A DNA stretch of 11,348 nt from Nanobdellota archaeon (lineage in GTDB: Archaea > Nanobdellota > Nanobdellia > Pacearchaeales > GW2011-AR1), in contig JAHIEM010000077.1 in the NCBI GenBank assembly GCA_018901625.1, positions 1-11,348 of the forward strand, in the 5' to 3' direction. Both the position numbers and the translations under genes were made by a program. The notes beneath the pieces are model-generated. The model did not search any database. It was not told the DNA's origin and saw only the letters and a program-made list of their open reading frames with translations. Shown here in pieces: positions 6,046-11,348 of the stretch. Every line of letters starts with the position of its first letter. Position 1 is the first letter of the stretch.

Positions 6046-6062
6046 CTATATCAAGTTATAGT
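6042..6062. repeat. Small overlapping inverted repeats between convergent stop codons
   Basis: ATAACT (6042-6047) pairs with AGTTAT (6054-6059), and ACTATA (6045-6050) pairs with TATAGT (6057-6062). These are two mutually exclusive 6-bp stems covering the TAA codons of both convergent genes. They may be incidental to the paired stop codons. No T-tract follows on either strand. Confidence 0.3.
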
Positions 6063-6667
6063 GCAGAATCACTCCACAAGTCATAAACTTTCACAGCAAT
6101 CTTTTTTTCTTTCATATAATCTCTTATTTTGCTGAAACTCTCAATAGGCACAAGAATGCTCCCTTTTCCAACCCTCACAGCATTTATTTTTTTTGCAAGC
6201 CCCTCATATCTTTTGTCATTCACCTTAAACCCAAAAAGCTTTCTAAATACTGAAACCCTCTTCTTATCAGGTTTAATGTTCTCAAAAGAAACAAGCACAT
6301 AGTGGTTGACTCTTTCTGCTTCTGCCTTATACTTCCCAAATAGAATGATTCCTGTATTGATTATGCTTCTTTTCAAATCTTTCCACTCCTCAGAATCAAG
6401 CTTTCCTGTAATAGCTGAAATCTCATTCTTTACCCCTTTCAATTGCCACTCCCTGAATTTTCTTGTGTCCTTATAGCTCTCTAATGTCTTATCAACAGCC
6501 TTGCCCATTTTCTTATCACTATCTATGAACAAATCAACATCAGACTCTTCATCAAAATCCCCCCTCGCAGCACTCCCGTGTAAAATAATTCTGTCTATAT
6601 CTTCAACCCGGGATACAAGATAAGATGCTGCATCTAGCGCATAGGCTATTAATTCATTTTTTCCCAT
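6056..6667 (-). CDS. Nucleotidyltransferase-domain protein (Pol beta superfamily, MNT-like) with a C-terminal extension
   Basis: The protein has 203 residues. Residues 25-50 carry the Pol-beta nucleotidyltransferase signature IILHGSAARGDFDEESDVDL: Gly31-Ser32, then Asp43 and Asp45 as metal ligands. An acidic residue in NEISAIT (Glu82) is a candidate third ligand. After the catalytic core, residues 118-203 form an alpha/beta extension (KRVSVFRKLFGF, GSILVPIESFSKIRDY) longer than minimal MNT antitoxins, so substrate or partner binding may differ. Known relatives transfer AMP or other nucleotides to proteins, tRNA or small molecules; type VII MNT/HEPN systems use one to modify a HEPN toxin. No HEPN-like gene is adjacent here. 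The start overlaps a small upstream ORF by 14 bases. The superfamily call is secure; the target is unknown. Confidence 0.9.
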   Translation of the reverse strand: MGKNELIAYALDAASYLVSRVEDIDRIILHGSAARGDFDEESDVDLFIDSDKKMGKAVDKTLESYKDTRKFREWQLKGVKNEISAITGKLDSEEWKDLKRSIINTGIILFGKYKAEAERVNHYVLVSFENIKPDKKRVSVFRKLFGFKVNDKRYEGLAKKINAVRVGKGSILVPIESFSKIRDYMKEKKIAVKVYDLWSDSAL

Positions 6668-6752
6668 TTTTCTTTAGCAAAATGTTTATTATGTCTCTTA
6701 GCTGGTTAAATCTTTTTATTATCTTCTCAATTTCCTGCTCTTCAACTTTCAT
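6654..6752 (-). CDS. Small helical ORF overlapping the nucleotidyltransferase start
   Basis: An ATG at 6752 opens 32 codons (MKVEEQEIEKIIKRFNQL, and so on), and its TGA lies 14 bases inside the nucleotidyltransferase gene. Hydrophobic residues at 8, 11, 15, 18, 22 and 25 follow a 3-4 spacing, predicting one amphipathic helix with a Lys-rich end. An in-frame GTG at 6791 would give 45 residues. Frame continuity reaches back to the stop of the 7100-6798 gene, six bases from that GTG. The overlap suggests translational coupling, and the product could be a partner helix for the nucleotidyltransferase. It could also be a non-coding spacer that happens to be open. Confidence 0.45.
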   Translation of the reverse strand: MKVEEQEIEKIIKRFNQLRDIINILLKKNGKK

Positions 6753-6797
6753 TTTACAATCGTAATAATCCTTTATTACAAAAGTAATCACAAGAAA

Positions 6798-7100
6798 TTA
6801 AATTAAGCCGTAAACATCAACATTGCCTCTTGGAGAATCGTCTGGAATCTCTGCAACAATAGCAGCAAGCCCTTCTTGAACATCTAATACCTCTCCAGCA
6901 TTGCACCTATCTCTAAATCTTTCCAGCTTTCCACCCAACATTTCAAAGAACACATTATTCCCTTTTGATTCTAGAACTCCAGCTTTCGCAACAACTCTCT
7001 CTTCTGGAACTCCTCCCTCGAGTCCATAAACTAGACCATACTTTTGTCCTGCTCTGATAACATACACAAATACTTCTCTTACAGTTGCTGTTTCTTGCAT
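6798..7100 (-). CDS. Conserved-looking small soluble protein, family not recognised
   Basis: From the ATG at 7100 the protein has 100 residues (MQETATVREVFVYVIRAGQK). An in-frame ATG at 7115 would add MANQF. I chose 7100 because the strong TATA box at 7122-7129 then lies 29 nt upstream, as for other genes here, whereas the 7115 start would precede the predicted transcript. The sequence is a mix of short strands (EVFVYVIRAG, KYGLVYGLEG, RVVAKAGVL, NNVFFEML) with one Arg-rich helix (KLERFRDRC) and an acidic C-terminal part ending VDVYGLI. It has no signal peptide, membrane span or recognised catalytic motif. It is first in a same-strand group with the small helical ORF and the nucleotidyltransferase, so co-expression is likely. 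No function is assigned. Confidence 0.75.
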   Translation of the reverse strand: MQETATVREVFVYVIRAGQKYGLVYGLEGGVPEERVVAKAGVLESKGNNVFFEMLGGKLERFRDRCNAGEVLDVQEGLAAIVAEIPDDSPRGNVDVYGLI

Positions 7101-7121
7101 AAACTGATTAGCCATAACTTG

Positions 7122-7129
7122 TATTTAAA
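7122..7129 (-). promoter_or_regulatory. TATA box with BRE for the 7100-6056 gene group
   Basis: The minus strand reads CGAAAAG then TTTAAATA, a textbook archaeal BRE-TATA pair. It lies 29 nt from the ATG at 7100 but only 14 nt from the ATG at 7115, which decides the start. Confidence 0.7.
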
Positions 7130-7168
7130 CTTTTCGAATAGCAGTAATATCAGCATCACCCGCTATCT

Positions 7169-7651
7169 TTACAGAATCCGAATAGCAAGAAAATTCAAAA
7201 CACTGGCAAAACTCACCCATAATAAATAAGGAACAAGCAAATAACTAGCTCTTCTGTCAATCTTCCACGTGTATGTAATCATCAAAACTATTGAGAGCCA
7301 CAAAACAATTATCTGGTAGAAAGCAGAAGAAGGGTTTCTAAACAAGAAGAACAGCATGCTCCAGAGCATATTCAGATTAAAATTAACACCATAAACCACA
7401 GCAGTCAGCTTTCTCTTCTTTCTCGCATTAATCCAAGCAAAATACAAGCTGAATGCAATTAATAAAAATAAAATATTCCACACAACAGGAAAAACCCAGT
7501 TAGGCGGAGTGATTGAAGGCCTGATTGAGTCATACCACGAACTGCTCACACTTTTCTGAGTAAACAAACTCCCTGTAAATCCAACAAATGCAAGAACAAG
7601 AATACAAATAATTAGAACTTTCCAGTTTATATTCCAACCCCCTTTTTTCAT
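7169..7651 (-). CDS. tspO: TspO/MBR-family tryptophan-rich sensory membrane protein
   Basis: The protein has 160 residues, the usual family length, with five membrane segments at about 11-29, 50-74, 82-103, 109-128 and 134-157. Family landmarks are present: WYDSIRPSITPPNWVFPVVW (39-58), LNMLWSMLFF (93-102), and YLLVPYLLWVSFASVLN (137-153). TspO proteins bind porphyrins, sterols or other hydrophobic ligands and act in stress and tetrapyrrole responses in bacteria; the archaeal ligand is not established. The basic MKKGGWNINWK start and the N-to-C order of Trp-rich motifs support the ATG at 7651. A TATA box lies 29 nt upstream. No porphyrin or lipid biosynthesis gene is nearby to point to a substrate. 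The family assignment is secure. Confidence 0.95.
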   Translation of the reverse strand: MKKGGWNINWKVLIICILVLAFVGFTGSLFTQKSVSSSWYDSIRPSITPPNWVFPVVWNILFLLIAFSLYFAWINARKKRKLTAVVYGVNFNLNMLWSMLFFLFRNPSSAFYQIIVLWLSIVLMITYTWKIDRRASYLLVPYLLWVSFASVLNFLAIRIL

Positions 7652-7672
7652 AAATCTATCAATATTTTGAGA

Positions 7673-7680
7673 TTATTAAA
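7673..7680 (-). promoter_or_regulatory. TATA box for the TspO gene
   Basis: TTTAATAA on the minus strand starts 29 nt before the ATG at 7651, predicting a leaderless transcript. Confidence 0.55.
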
Positions 7681-7736
7681 TCTATCTCAATTAGATCTAC
7701 AGAATAAATTCTAGGCTTTGCGCAATAACTATGCTG

Positions 7737-7747
7737 CTTTTTGTGCA
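7737..7747 (+). repeat. 11-bp direct repeat, left copy, beside the PIN / YwgA-like pair
   Basis: CTTTTTGTGCA occurs here and again at 8900-8910. The two copies lie in the intergenic regions on either side of the convergent pair. An exact 11-mer pair can arise by chance in AT-rich DNA, so only the placement is notable. Confidence 0.35.
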
Positions 7748-7800
7748 AGAATACAATCGAGATTGCATAAAAAGAACATCTCGTTTGTAGCATAACAAAG

Positions 7801-7808
7801 GATAAAAA
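7801..7808 (+). promoter_or_regulatory. Weak TATA box for the PIN-domain gene
   Basis: GATAAAAA begins 27 nt before the ATG at 7828, matching the leaderless spacing elsewhere though the sequence is a weaker match. Confidence 0.45.
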
Positions 7809-7827
7809 GCTGCAATAATCAGATTCA

Positions 7828-8403
7828 ATGGTGAAAAAAGAGATGTTAGAACAATGTCCAAATTGCGCTTTAGAATTTAATGATTGTGATTGTGAATGGA
7901 GAAAGCTAAGAAGCAATATGGTTGATTCTTCAATTTTTATAGAAGCATGGGACGAGACTAGTATATCTAATGACTGCAAGCTAATATTGGACGGGGCGGA
8001 GAAAAAGATATTTCTTGGGCATGTTTCTACTGTAATTCTTGGGGAAATCTTTAAAAAATTACTAAGGTTGAAGAAAGATGAAGAAAGAGGAGAGTATAGA
8101 TACAACGAGATACACTCTAGTATTGTTAGGAGTCTGATGAACTTTAGACAATTATACATTTGTGAAGATACGATAAAAGAACATTCAAAATTGAATGTGC
8201 GAGGAGGTCAAAGGTCTCAGGACAAATTGAATATGGCCTGCGCCATCCAAAATAAGTGTAATATGTTCATTATTAAGGATAATGACTTTACGATTGATGG
8301 CAGGAGTAAGCCAACAACACTAGTTCAAATAACTGACAGAAATAATCCGAAACTAAGGAAGCTGCTAGATGAGATTAAAGGACTTCAGCCTTTGGATGGA
8401 TAG
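7828..8403 (+). CDS. PIN-domain ribonuclease with an N-terminal zinc-knuckle (VapC-like)
   Basis: The protein has 191 residues. Residues 10-22 hold a small Cys cluster, CPNCALEFNDCDC, that could bind Zn. A PIN fold follows: MVDSSIFIEAW (Asp33), STVILGEIFKKL (Glu73), DKLNMACAI (Asp132), and FIIKDNDF (Asp151, Asp153). These are the acidic metal-binding positions expected of PIN nucleases, which cleave RNA and include VapC toxins. The long insertion at 80-130 (KKDEERGEYRYNEIHSS and on) exceeds minimal VapC. No VapB-type antitoxin precedes it; the only close partner is the convergent YwgA-like gene, whose 3' end overlaps by 39 bp. Gly codons such as GGG and frequent T-ending codons look somewhat unlike the neighbours, possibly a sign of transfer. 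The PIN call is strong; toxin status is inferred. Confidence 0.85.
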   Translation: MVKKEMLEQCPNCALEFNDCDCEWRKLRSNMVDSSIFIEAWDETSISNDCKLILDGAEKKIFLGHVSTVILGEIFKKLLRLKKDEERGEYRYNEIHSSIVRSLMNFRQLYICEDTIKEHSKLNVRGGQRSQDKLNMACAIQNKCNMFIIKDNDFTIDGRSKPTTLVQITDRNNPKLRKLLDEIKGLQPLDG

Positions 8404-8835
8404 GTTGAATAATTCCTTATCATCCAGGTATGAGCGGTGTCTTATAAGCTCTCCGAATAGTTTTGATTCTTCATGAATCCCCTGATTTTTCCCTAGGAAG
8501 ACTATGTCCGACATCATTTCTAAAAACTTTGTATCCCGCTCCTTTCCCCTCTTAAGTACGCTGAAATCTTTTGCAGCCTGGCAAGTCAGTAATTCTGCTC
8601 TTTGAATTTCGTTCTCAGTTAAAAATTGCCCGATTGTAGCTACTTCTGATGAGAAAGGTCCAAAATTATGCCAGACAAATTTAAATCTGGTTCCAGAACC
8701 AAGATTCTGCATGAGGTAGATTGTCTTTTGGAAGGCAATTCTATCTGTGAGTGTACTTATATTTAGGTTAAATGTCTTAAATGCAGAAGCAATAAATTTC
8801 TTTTTTGTGAAGTTACCACCCTCCTCTTTTAGCAT
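8365..8835 (-). CDS. YwgA-like protein
   Basis: The protein has 156 residues. Residues 31-69 match the YwgA-type pattern: RIAFQKTIYLMQNLG, then FKFVWHNFGPFSSEVA (B. subtilis YwgA has the equivalent KLQKMIYIAKKLG and YGPYSEEL segments, from memory). The rest is helical, with a basic stretch at 95-102 (LKRGKERD) and an acidic-basic tail. The biochemical function of YwgA-like proteins is not settled. Related small helical folds occur as antitoxins or regulators, so pairing with the PIN nuclease is of interest. The genes converge and overlap at 8365-8403, so they are not an operon; antisense overlap could couple their expression. A TATA box lies 28 nt upstream of the ATG at 8835. No DNA-binding domain or catalytic motif is evident. 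Confidence 0.8.
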   Translation of the reverse strand: MLKEEGGNFTKKKFIASAFKTFNLNISTLTDRIAFQKTIYLMQNLGSGTRFKFVWHNFGPFSSEVATIGQFLTENEIQRAELLTCQAAKDFSVLKRGKERDTKFLEMMSDIVFLGKNQGIHEESKLFGELIRHRSYLDDKELFNLSIQRLKSFNLI

Positions 8836-8855
8836 GATATAATTATAGCTATCTG

Positions 8856-8863
8856 GTTTATAT
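8856..8863 (-). promoter_or_regulatory. TATA box for the YwgA-like gene
   Basis: ATATAAAC on the minus strand, preceded by AAAAGA, lies 28 nt from the ATG at 8835. Confidence 0.65.
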
Positions 8864-8899
8864 TCTTTTCTATTATGAACTATATATTTGCAGTCATTA

Positions 8900-8910
8900 C
8901 TTTTTGTGCA
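8900..8910 (+). repeat. 11-bp direct repeat, right copy, beside the PIN / YwgA-like pair
   Basis: Second copy of CTTTTTGTGCA (see 7737-7747). A related TTGTGCA also occurs at 8922-8928, so the motif could be a local regulatory word as well as a cassette boundary. Confidence 0.35.
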
Positions 8911-8947
8911 GACAGGACCTATTGTGCAAAGCTCAACTTTAGCAATA

Positions 8948-8955
8948 TTTAAAAA
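8948..8955 (+). promoter_or_regulatory. TATA box for the 8977-9330 gene
   Basis: TTTAAAAA begins 29 nt before the ATG at 8977, predicting a leaderless transcript. Confidence 0.6.
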
Positions 8956-8976
8956 CCTGCTAAAACGAAAAGCATA

Positions 8977-9330
8977 ATGATAGTTTTATCTTATTTCAAG
9001 CAAACAAATAATCTTCTCGAGTTTACAGAATGGGGAATTCCAGTAGTTCCTTCTAAATTTAATGAGAAAACAGTCTATATCCGCAGAAACCCGGGCTATC
9101 TGCTAGTTTGTGAGCCCCTGCCAGAATTTCGCTCTTTAGCAGCATACCTGATTTCACCTCACCTTAGTCTAGAGCAACTTGCAGAATCTAAAGAGGTCTT
9201 AAAATTCAGGGCTCACAACCTTAATAAATTAAAAGCCTGCTCGGGAAGCACTGGGGGGAATAAGGAACTAAAGAGGTTTGAAGAGATTTATCTCGCTTTC
9301 AGAACTAGACTCACTGACCAGAAGCCATAA
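8977..9330 (+). CDS. Unrecognised 117-residue protein upstream of the helicase
   Basis: The protein has 117 residues, is probably soluble, and matches no family I recognise. It starts MIVLSYFKQTNNLLEFTEWG and alternates strands with helices in the first half (TVYIRRNPGYLLVCEPL). From residue 50 it is mainly helical (EFRSLAAYLISPHLSLEQL), with a Gly/Ser loop near 88-95 (CSGSTGGN) and a final charged helix (KELKRFEEIYLAFRTRL). It has two cysteines and no signal peptide or membrane span. Its own TATA box is 29 nt upstream. The helicase gene begins 31 nt downstream on the same strand but has a separate TATA box at 9334-9341, so the genes may be transcribed independently or together. A link to the helicase is only positional. 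Confidence 0.75.
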   Translation: MIVLSYFKQTNNLLEFTEWGIPVVPSKFNEKTVYIRRNPGYLLVCEPLPEFRSLAAYLISPHLSLEQLAESKEVLKFRAHNLNKLKACSGSTGGNKELKRFEEIYLAFRTRLTDQKP

Positions 9331-9333
9331 TTC

Positions 9334-9341
9334 TTATAAAC
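9334..9341 (+). promoter_or_regulatory. TATA box for the helicase gene
   Basis: TTATAAAC starts 28 nt before the ATG at 9362 and is followed by a run of C (CCCCCC including its last base). The same octamer precedes the nuclease gene at 1085. Confidence 0.65.
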
Positions 9342-9361
9342 CCCCCAAATAATCAATCTAG

Positions 9362-11215
9362 ATGTGGAGTTTATATAACAAAAAGCAGGGTGATGAAGGA
9401 TTCTTAGACAGCTTCTCAGGTGAGAAACTAGAGCCACTAAAATTCTCTAATGGAAAAACCCAGGCAGATGTTGTAAAAGAGATTCTGGAAGCAATAGAAA
9501 ATGGCAGCAGGATAATCTTCATAAAAGGAGTATGCGGCTCTGGAAAAAGCGCAGTTGCCCTTAATCTTGCCAGGCATTTTGATAAAACAGCAATAGTTGT
9601 CCCAATTAAAAGCCTGCAGGAACAATACGAGCAGGACTACTCAGACAAGAAGTATATCCTGAAAAAAGATAATAAAAAACTAAAAATCTCTGTAATAAAA
9701 GGCAGGGCTAATTTCAGATGCCAGTTTTCAGGAGAGAGAGCAGATGATTCTTTCTTGCCCTGCACAATAGAAATAAAAGAAAAGAATTTTGAGCAAATAA
9801 AAAACTTCATAGATTTAAACAAAGAAGTCTCAAAATATGATTTCCAGTCAATAACAGATGTAAGAAGAATGAGTGTAGCCCCAGCCTGCCCCTTTTGGAG
9901 TCCATTAATGCCTGCAGATATGAAAGCAAAAGCTCTCCAGTCCTCAAAAAAACACTGCTTCAAAACAGTTTCAGGAAAAGACTACTGCTTGTATCAGAGA
10001 GAAAAAGGGTGCAAATACTATGAGCAATACCTCTCTTATTCAGATGCAGATGTCTTAATATTTAATTCAGCTAAATATCTCATAGAAAGCGCAATAGGCA
10101 GAAAACCAAAAACAGATTTGGACATAATTGACGAGTGTGACGAGTTCCTGGATAGTTTCGCAGAAGAAAAAACAATAAATTTAGGAAGATTATCATTTGC
10201 ACTCTCTTCCCTTTTTCCAGAATCTCAGGAATCAAGAAATGCTCTTAAAGAAGTAGTAAAGAAAGTAAATGACATGATGTTTGACTACTCCCAGGAAACA
10301 ATAGAAAAGATAAATGACACAGAGGTAATAGATTTAATTAATCTAATTCTGGAAAACCCAGACCTAGCTGAAGATGATGAAGACAATTATTACAACAAGG
10401 TATTTGAGATAGCAAAAGACTTTGAACACCTTATGGATGAAACCTATGTCTCATTTAAAAAACAAAAATCAGAAGAAAACAAGGAAAACGCCTATATCAC
10501 ACTTGTCACAATAAACCTTGACTCAAGATTTAGAGAGCTAGTAAATCAAAACAATATTCTGGTTTTAATGTCAGGCACTCTTCATTCAGAGCAAGTTTTG
10601 AAAGACATATTCGGGTTAGATAAGTTCAAGATAATAGAAGCAGAAACCCAGAATCCTGGCCATATAGTGAGAAGAGCAACAGGAAGCGAAATTAACTGCA
10701 AATATGAAAACTTCAAGCAGGGCATAGTTTCTAGGCAGGATTACCTGCACGCACTCTCAGAATGCATCTCAAAAGCAAAACCCCCTATTCTAGTTCATAT
10801 AAACTCATTTGAAGACCTTCCAACTGAGCTTGAAAAAGCCCAGTATAATCTGCATAACTTAATAACAAAAGAGAGGATTCTGGAAGTGCAGAACAAAGAC
10901 AGGAATAACACCCAAATAGAAAGATTCAAGTCAAAAGAAATAAGCATACTGTTCACAACAAAATGCTCAAGAGGAGTAGATTTCCCGGGCGAGCAGTGCA
11001 ATTCAATTGTAATAACCAAATATCCTTACCCTAATATAAAAAGCTTGTTCTGGCAGATTCTGAAAAAAGAAAAACCAGAAAAATTCCGCGAGTTTTATAT
11101 GGATAAAGCGAGAAGAGAACTACTTCAGAAAGTTTATCGCGGAGTTAGATTCAAGGAAGATTATGTTATTCTTCTCTCCCCAGATTCAAGAGTTTTAATG
11201 GACAGGATAAAATAA
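9362..11215 (+). CDS. XPD/DinG-type superfamily 2 helicase, probable Fe-S protein
   Basis: The protein has 617 residues. Walker A is GVCGSGKS (56-63, Lys62). Motif Ia is around IVVPIKSLQEQY, and VIKGRANFRC (111-120) matches the Rad3/DinG KGR-N-x-x-C segment. Cysteines between Walker A and Walker B (120, 134, 176, 199, 209, 217) could supply a 4Fe-4S cluster; 120, 199, 209 and 217 seem the likeliest four. Walker B is DECD (257-260) instead of DEAH. Later motifs are VLMSGTL (401-407), CSRGVDFPGEQ (535-545) and QKVYRGVRFKEDYVILL (589-605). Relatives unwind DNA with 5'-3' polarity in repair or replication. The motif VI Gly is replaced by Tyr592. It has its own promoter, and no repair gene lies next to it. 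The family is secure; the specific pathway is not. Confidence 0.92.
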   Translation: MWSLYNKKQGDEGFLDSFSGEKLEPLKFSNGKTQADVVKEILEAIENGSRIIFIKGVCGSGKSAVALNLARHFDKTAIVVPIKSLQEQYEQDYSDKKYILKKDNKKLKISVIKGRANFRCQFSGERADDSFLPCTIEIKEKNFEQIKNFIDLNKEVSKYDFQSITDVRRMSVAPACPFWSPLMPADMKAKALQSSKKHCFKTVSGKDYCLYQREKGCKYYEQYLSYSDADVLIFNSAKYLIESAIGRKPKTDLDIIDECDEFLDSFAEEKTINLGRLSFALSSLFPESQESRNALKEVVKKVNDMMFDYSQETIEKINDTEVIDLINLILENPDLAEDDEDNYYNKVFEIAKDFEHLMDETYVSFKKQKSEENKENAYITLVTINLDSRFRELVNQNNILVLMSGTLHSEQVLKDIFGLDKFKIIEAETQNPGHIVRRATGSEINCKYENFKQGIVSRQDYLHALSECISKAKPPILVHINSFEDLPTELEKAQYNLHNLITKERILEVQNKDRNNTQIERFKSKEISILFTTKCSRGVDFPGEQCNSIVITKYPYPNIKSLFWQILKKEKPEKFREFYMDKARRELLQKVYRGVRFKEDYVILLSPDSRVLMDRIK

Positions 11216-11218
11216 CTG

Positions 11219-11302
11219 CTAAGATTCTAATAAAACAACCTCAATCCCGCTCTCAGAAAAAATCTGCGCAAGTTCCTCTTGTTTATTTCTGTCAAAAATC
11301 AT
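11219..11302 (-). CDS. Possible 27-residue ORF or C-terminal remnant
   Basis: After the helicase stop, the minus strand has an ATG at 11302 and a TAG at 11219. The product is MIFDRNKQEELAQIFSESGI followed by a hydrophobic end. Helix-then-strand composition looks protein-like and would fit the tail of an alpha/beta protein, but an in-frame TAA lies just upstream, so it is not a simple edge truncation. It may be a remnant or chance. Nothing else is visible in the final 130 bases. Confidence 0.25.
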   Translation of the reverse strand: MIFDRNKQEELAQIFSESGIEVVLLES

Positions 11303-11348
11303 TAAACACTCTTGATTTTACACTTTATGTTAATTATTATTCTAAAAA

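Noticed and set aside
6654..6791. The small ORF as a truncated HEPN toxin
   Set aside because: It lacks the R-x4-6-H motif and is far shorter than a HEPN domain.
7659..8159. A 166-codon open frame on the minus strand across the PIN gene
   Set aside because: It is antisense to a gene with a clear PIN signature, and its product is rich in Ser, Phe and Ile without any domain pattern.
7737..8910. The 11-bp direct repeats as proven attachment or target-site duplications
   Set aside because: There is no integrase, transposase or terminal inverted repeat nearby, and an exact 11-mer pair is expected by chance in a window this size; kept only as a weak lead.
9437..11019. Minus-strand frames inside the helicase gene
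   Set aside because: They lie fully within a well-supported helicase and show no motif.
1..11348. CRISPR array, tRNA or rRNA genes, insertion sequences
   Set aside because: No regularly spaced repeats, cloverleaf-like segments, conserved rRNA stretches or transposase signatures were seen by eye on either strand.

Overview
The window reads as a compact, AT-rich archaeal chromosome segment, most likely from a small-genome DPANN-type archaeon of the Pacearchaeota/Woesearchaeota kind. The lineage is an inference. It rests on TATA boxes placed 27-29 nt before start codons (leaderless transcripts), a long oligo-T terminator, an XPD/DinG-like helicase, a TspO protein, and small exported beta-rich proteins of a kind familiar from those lineages. 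No rRNA, tRNA, CRISPR array, transposase or integrase was seen.

Region 1 (1-5136) is a cell-surface locus. On the minus strand, from right to left, it holds: a likely abundant surface protein (5136-4081) followed by an oligo-T terminator; a 571-residue chain of Ig-like domains (3970-2255); a 42-residue coiled-coil microprotein (2235-2107); a membrane-anchored protein (2082-1609); an anchored beta-sandwich protein (973-479); and a secreted protein cut by the window edge (455-1). One plus-strand gene sits among them, a membrane-anchored staphylococcal-nuclease homologue (1085-1612). Apart from the Cys-free microprotein, every exported protein has an even number of cysteines, which suggests a disulfide-bonded surface apparatus with a tethered nuclease. 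Adhesion, a sheath or filament, or nucleotide scavenging would all fit.

Region 2 (5137-7651) opens with the window's largest gene-free stretch, which holds two TATA boxes, an inverted repeat and a T9 run. After it come a small multi-span membrane protein translationally coupled to a protein with a UBA-like helical part and a ribbon-helix-helix domain. Pointing the other way is a group of a nucleotidyltransferase, a tiny ORF overlapping its start, and an unrecognised 100-residue protein. A TspO/MBR membrane protein has its own promoter.

Region 3 (7652-8835) is a self-contained convergent pair: a zinc-knuckle plus PIN-domain nuclease and a YwgA-like protein. Their 3' ends overlap by 39 bp, and an 11-bp direct repeat lies in the outer intergenic region on each side. 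It looks like an accessory or toxin-antitoxin-like cassette.

Region 4 (8836-11348) carries an unrecognised 117-residue protein and a 617-residue XPD/DinG-type helicase with a DECD box and an atypical motif VI. The last 130 bases hold only a very short minus-strand ORF.
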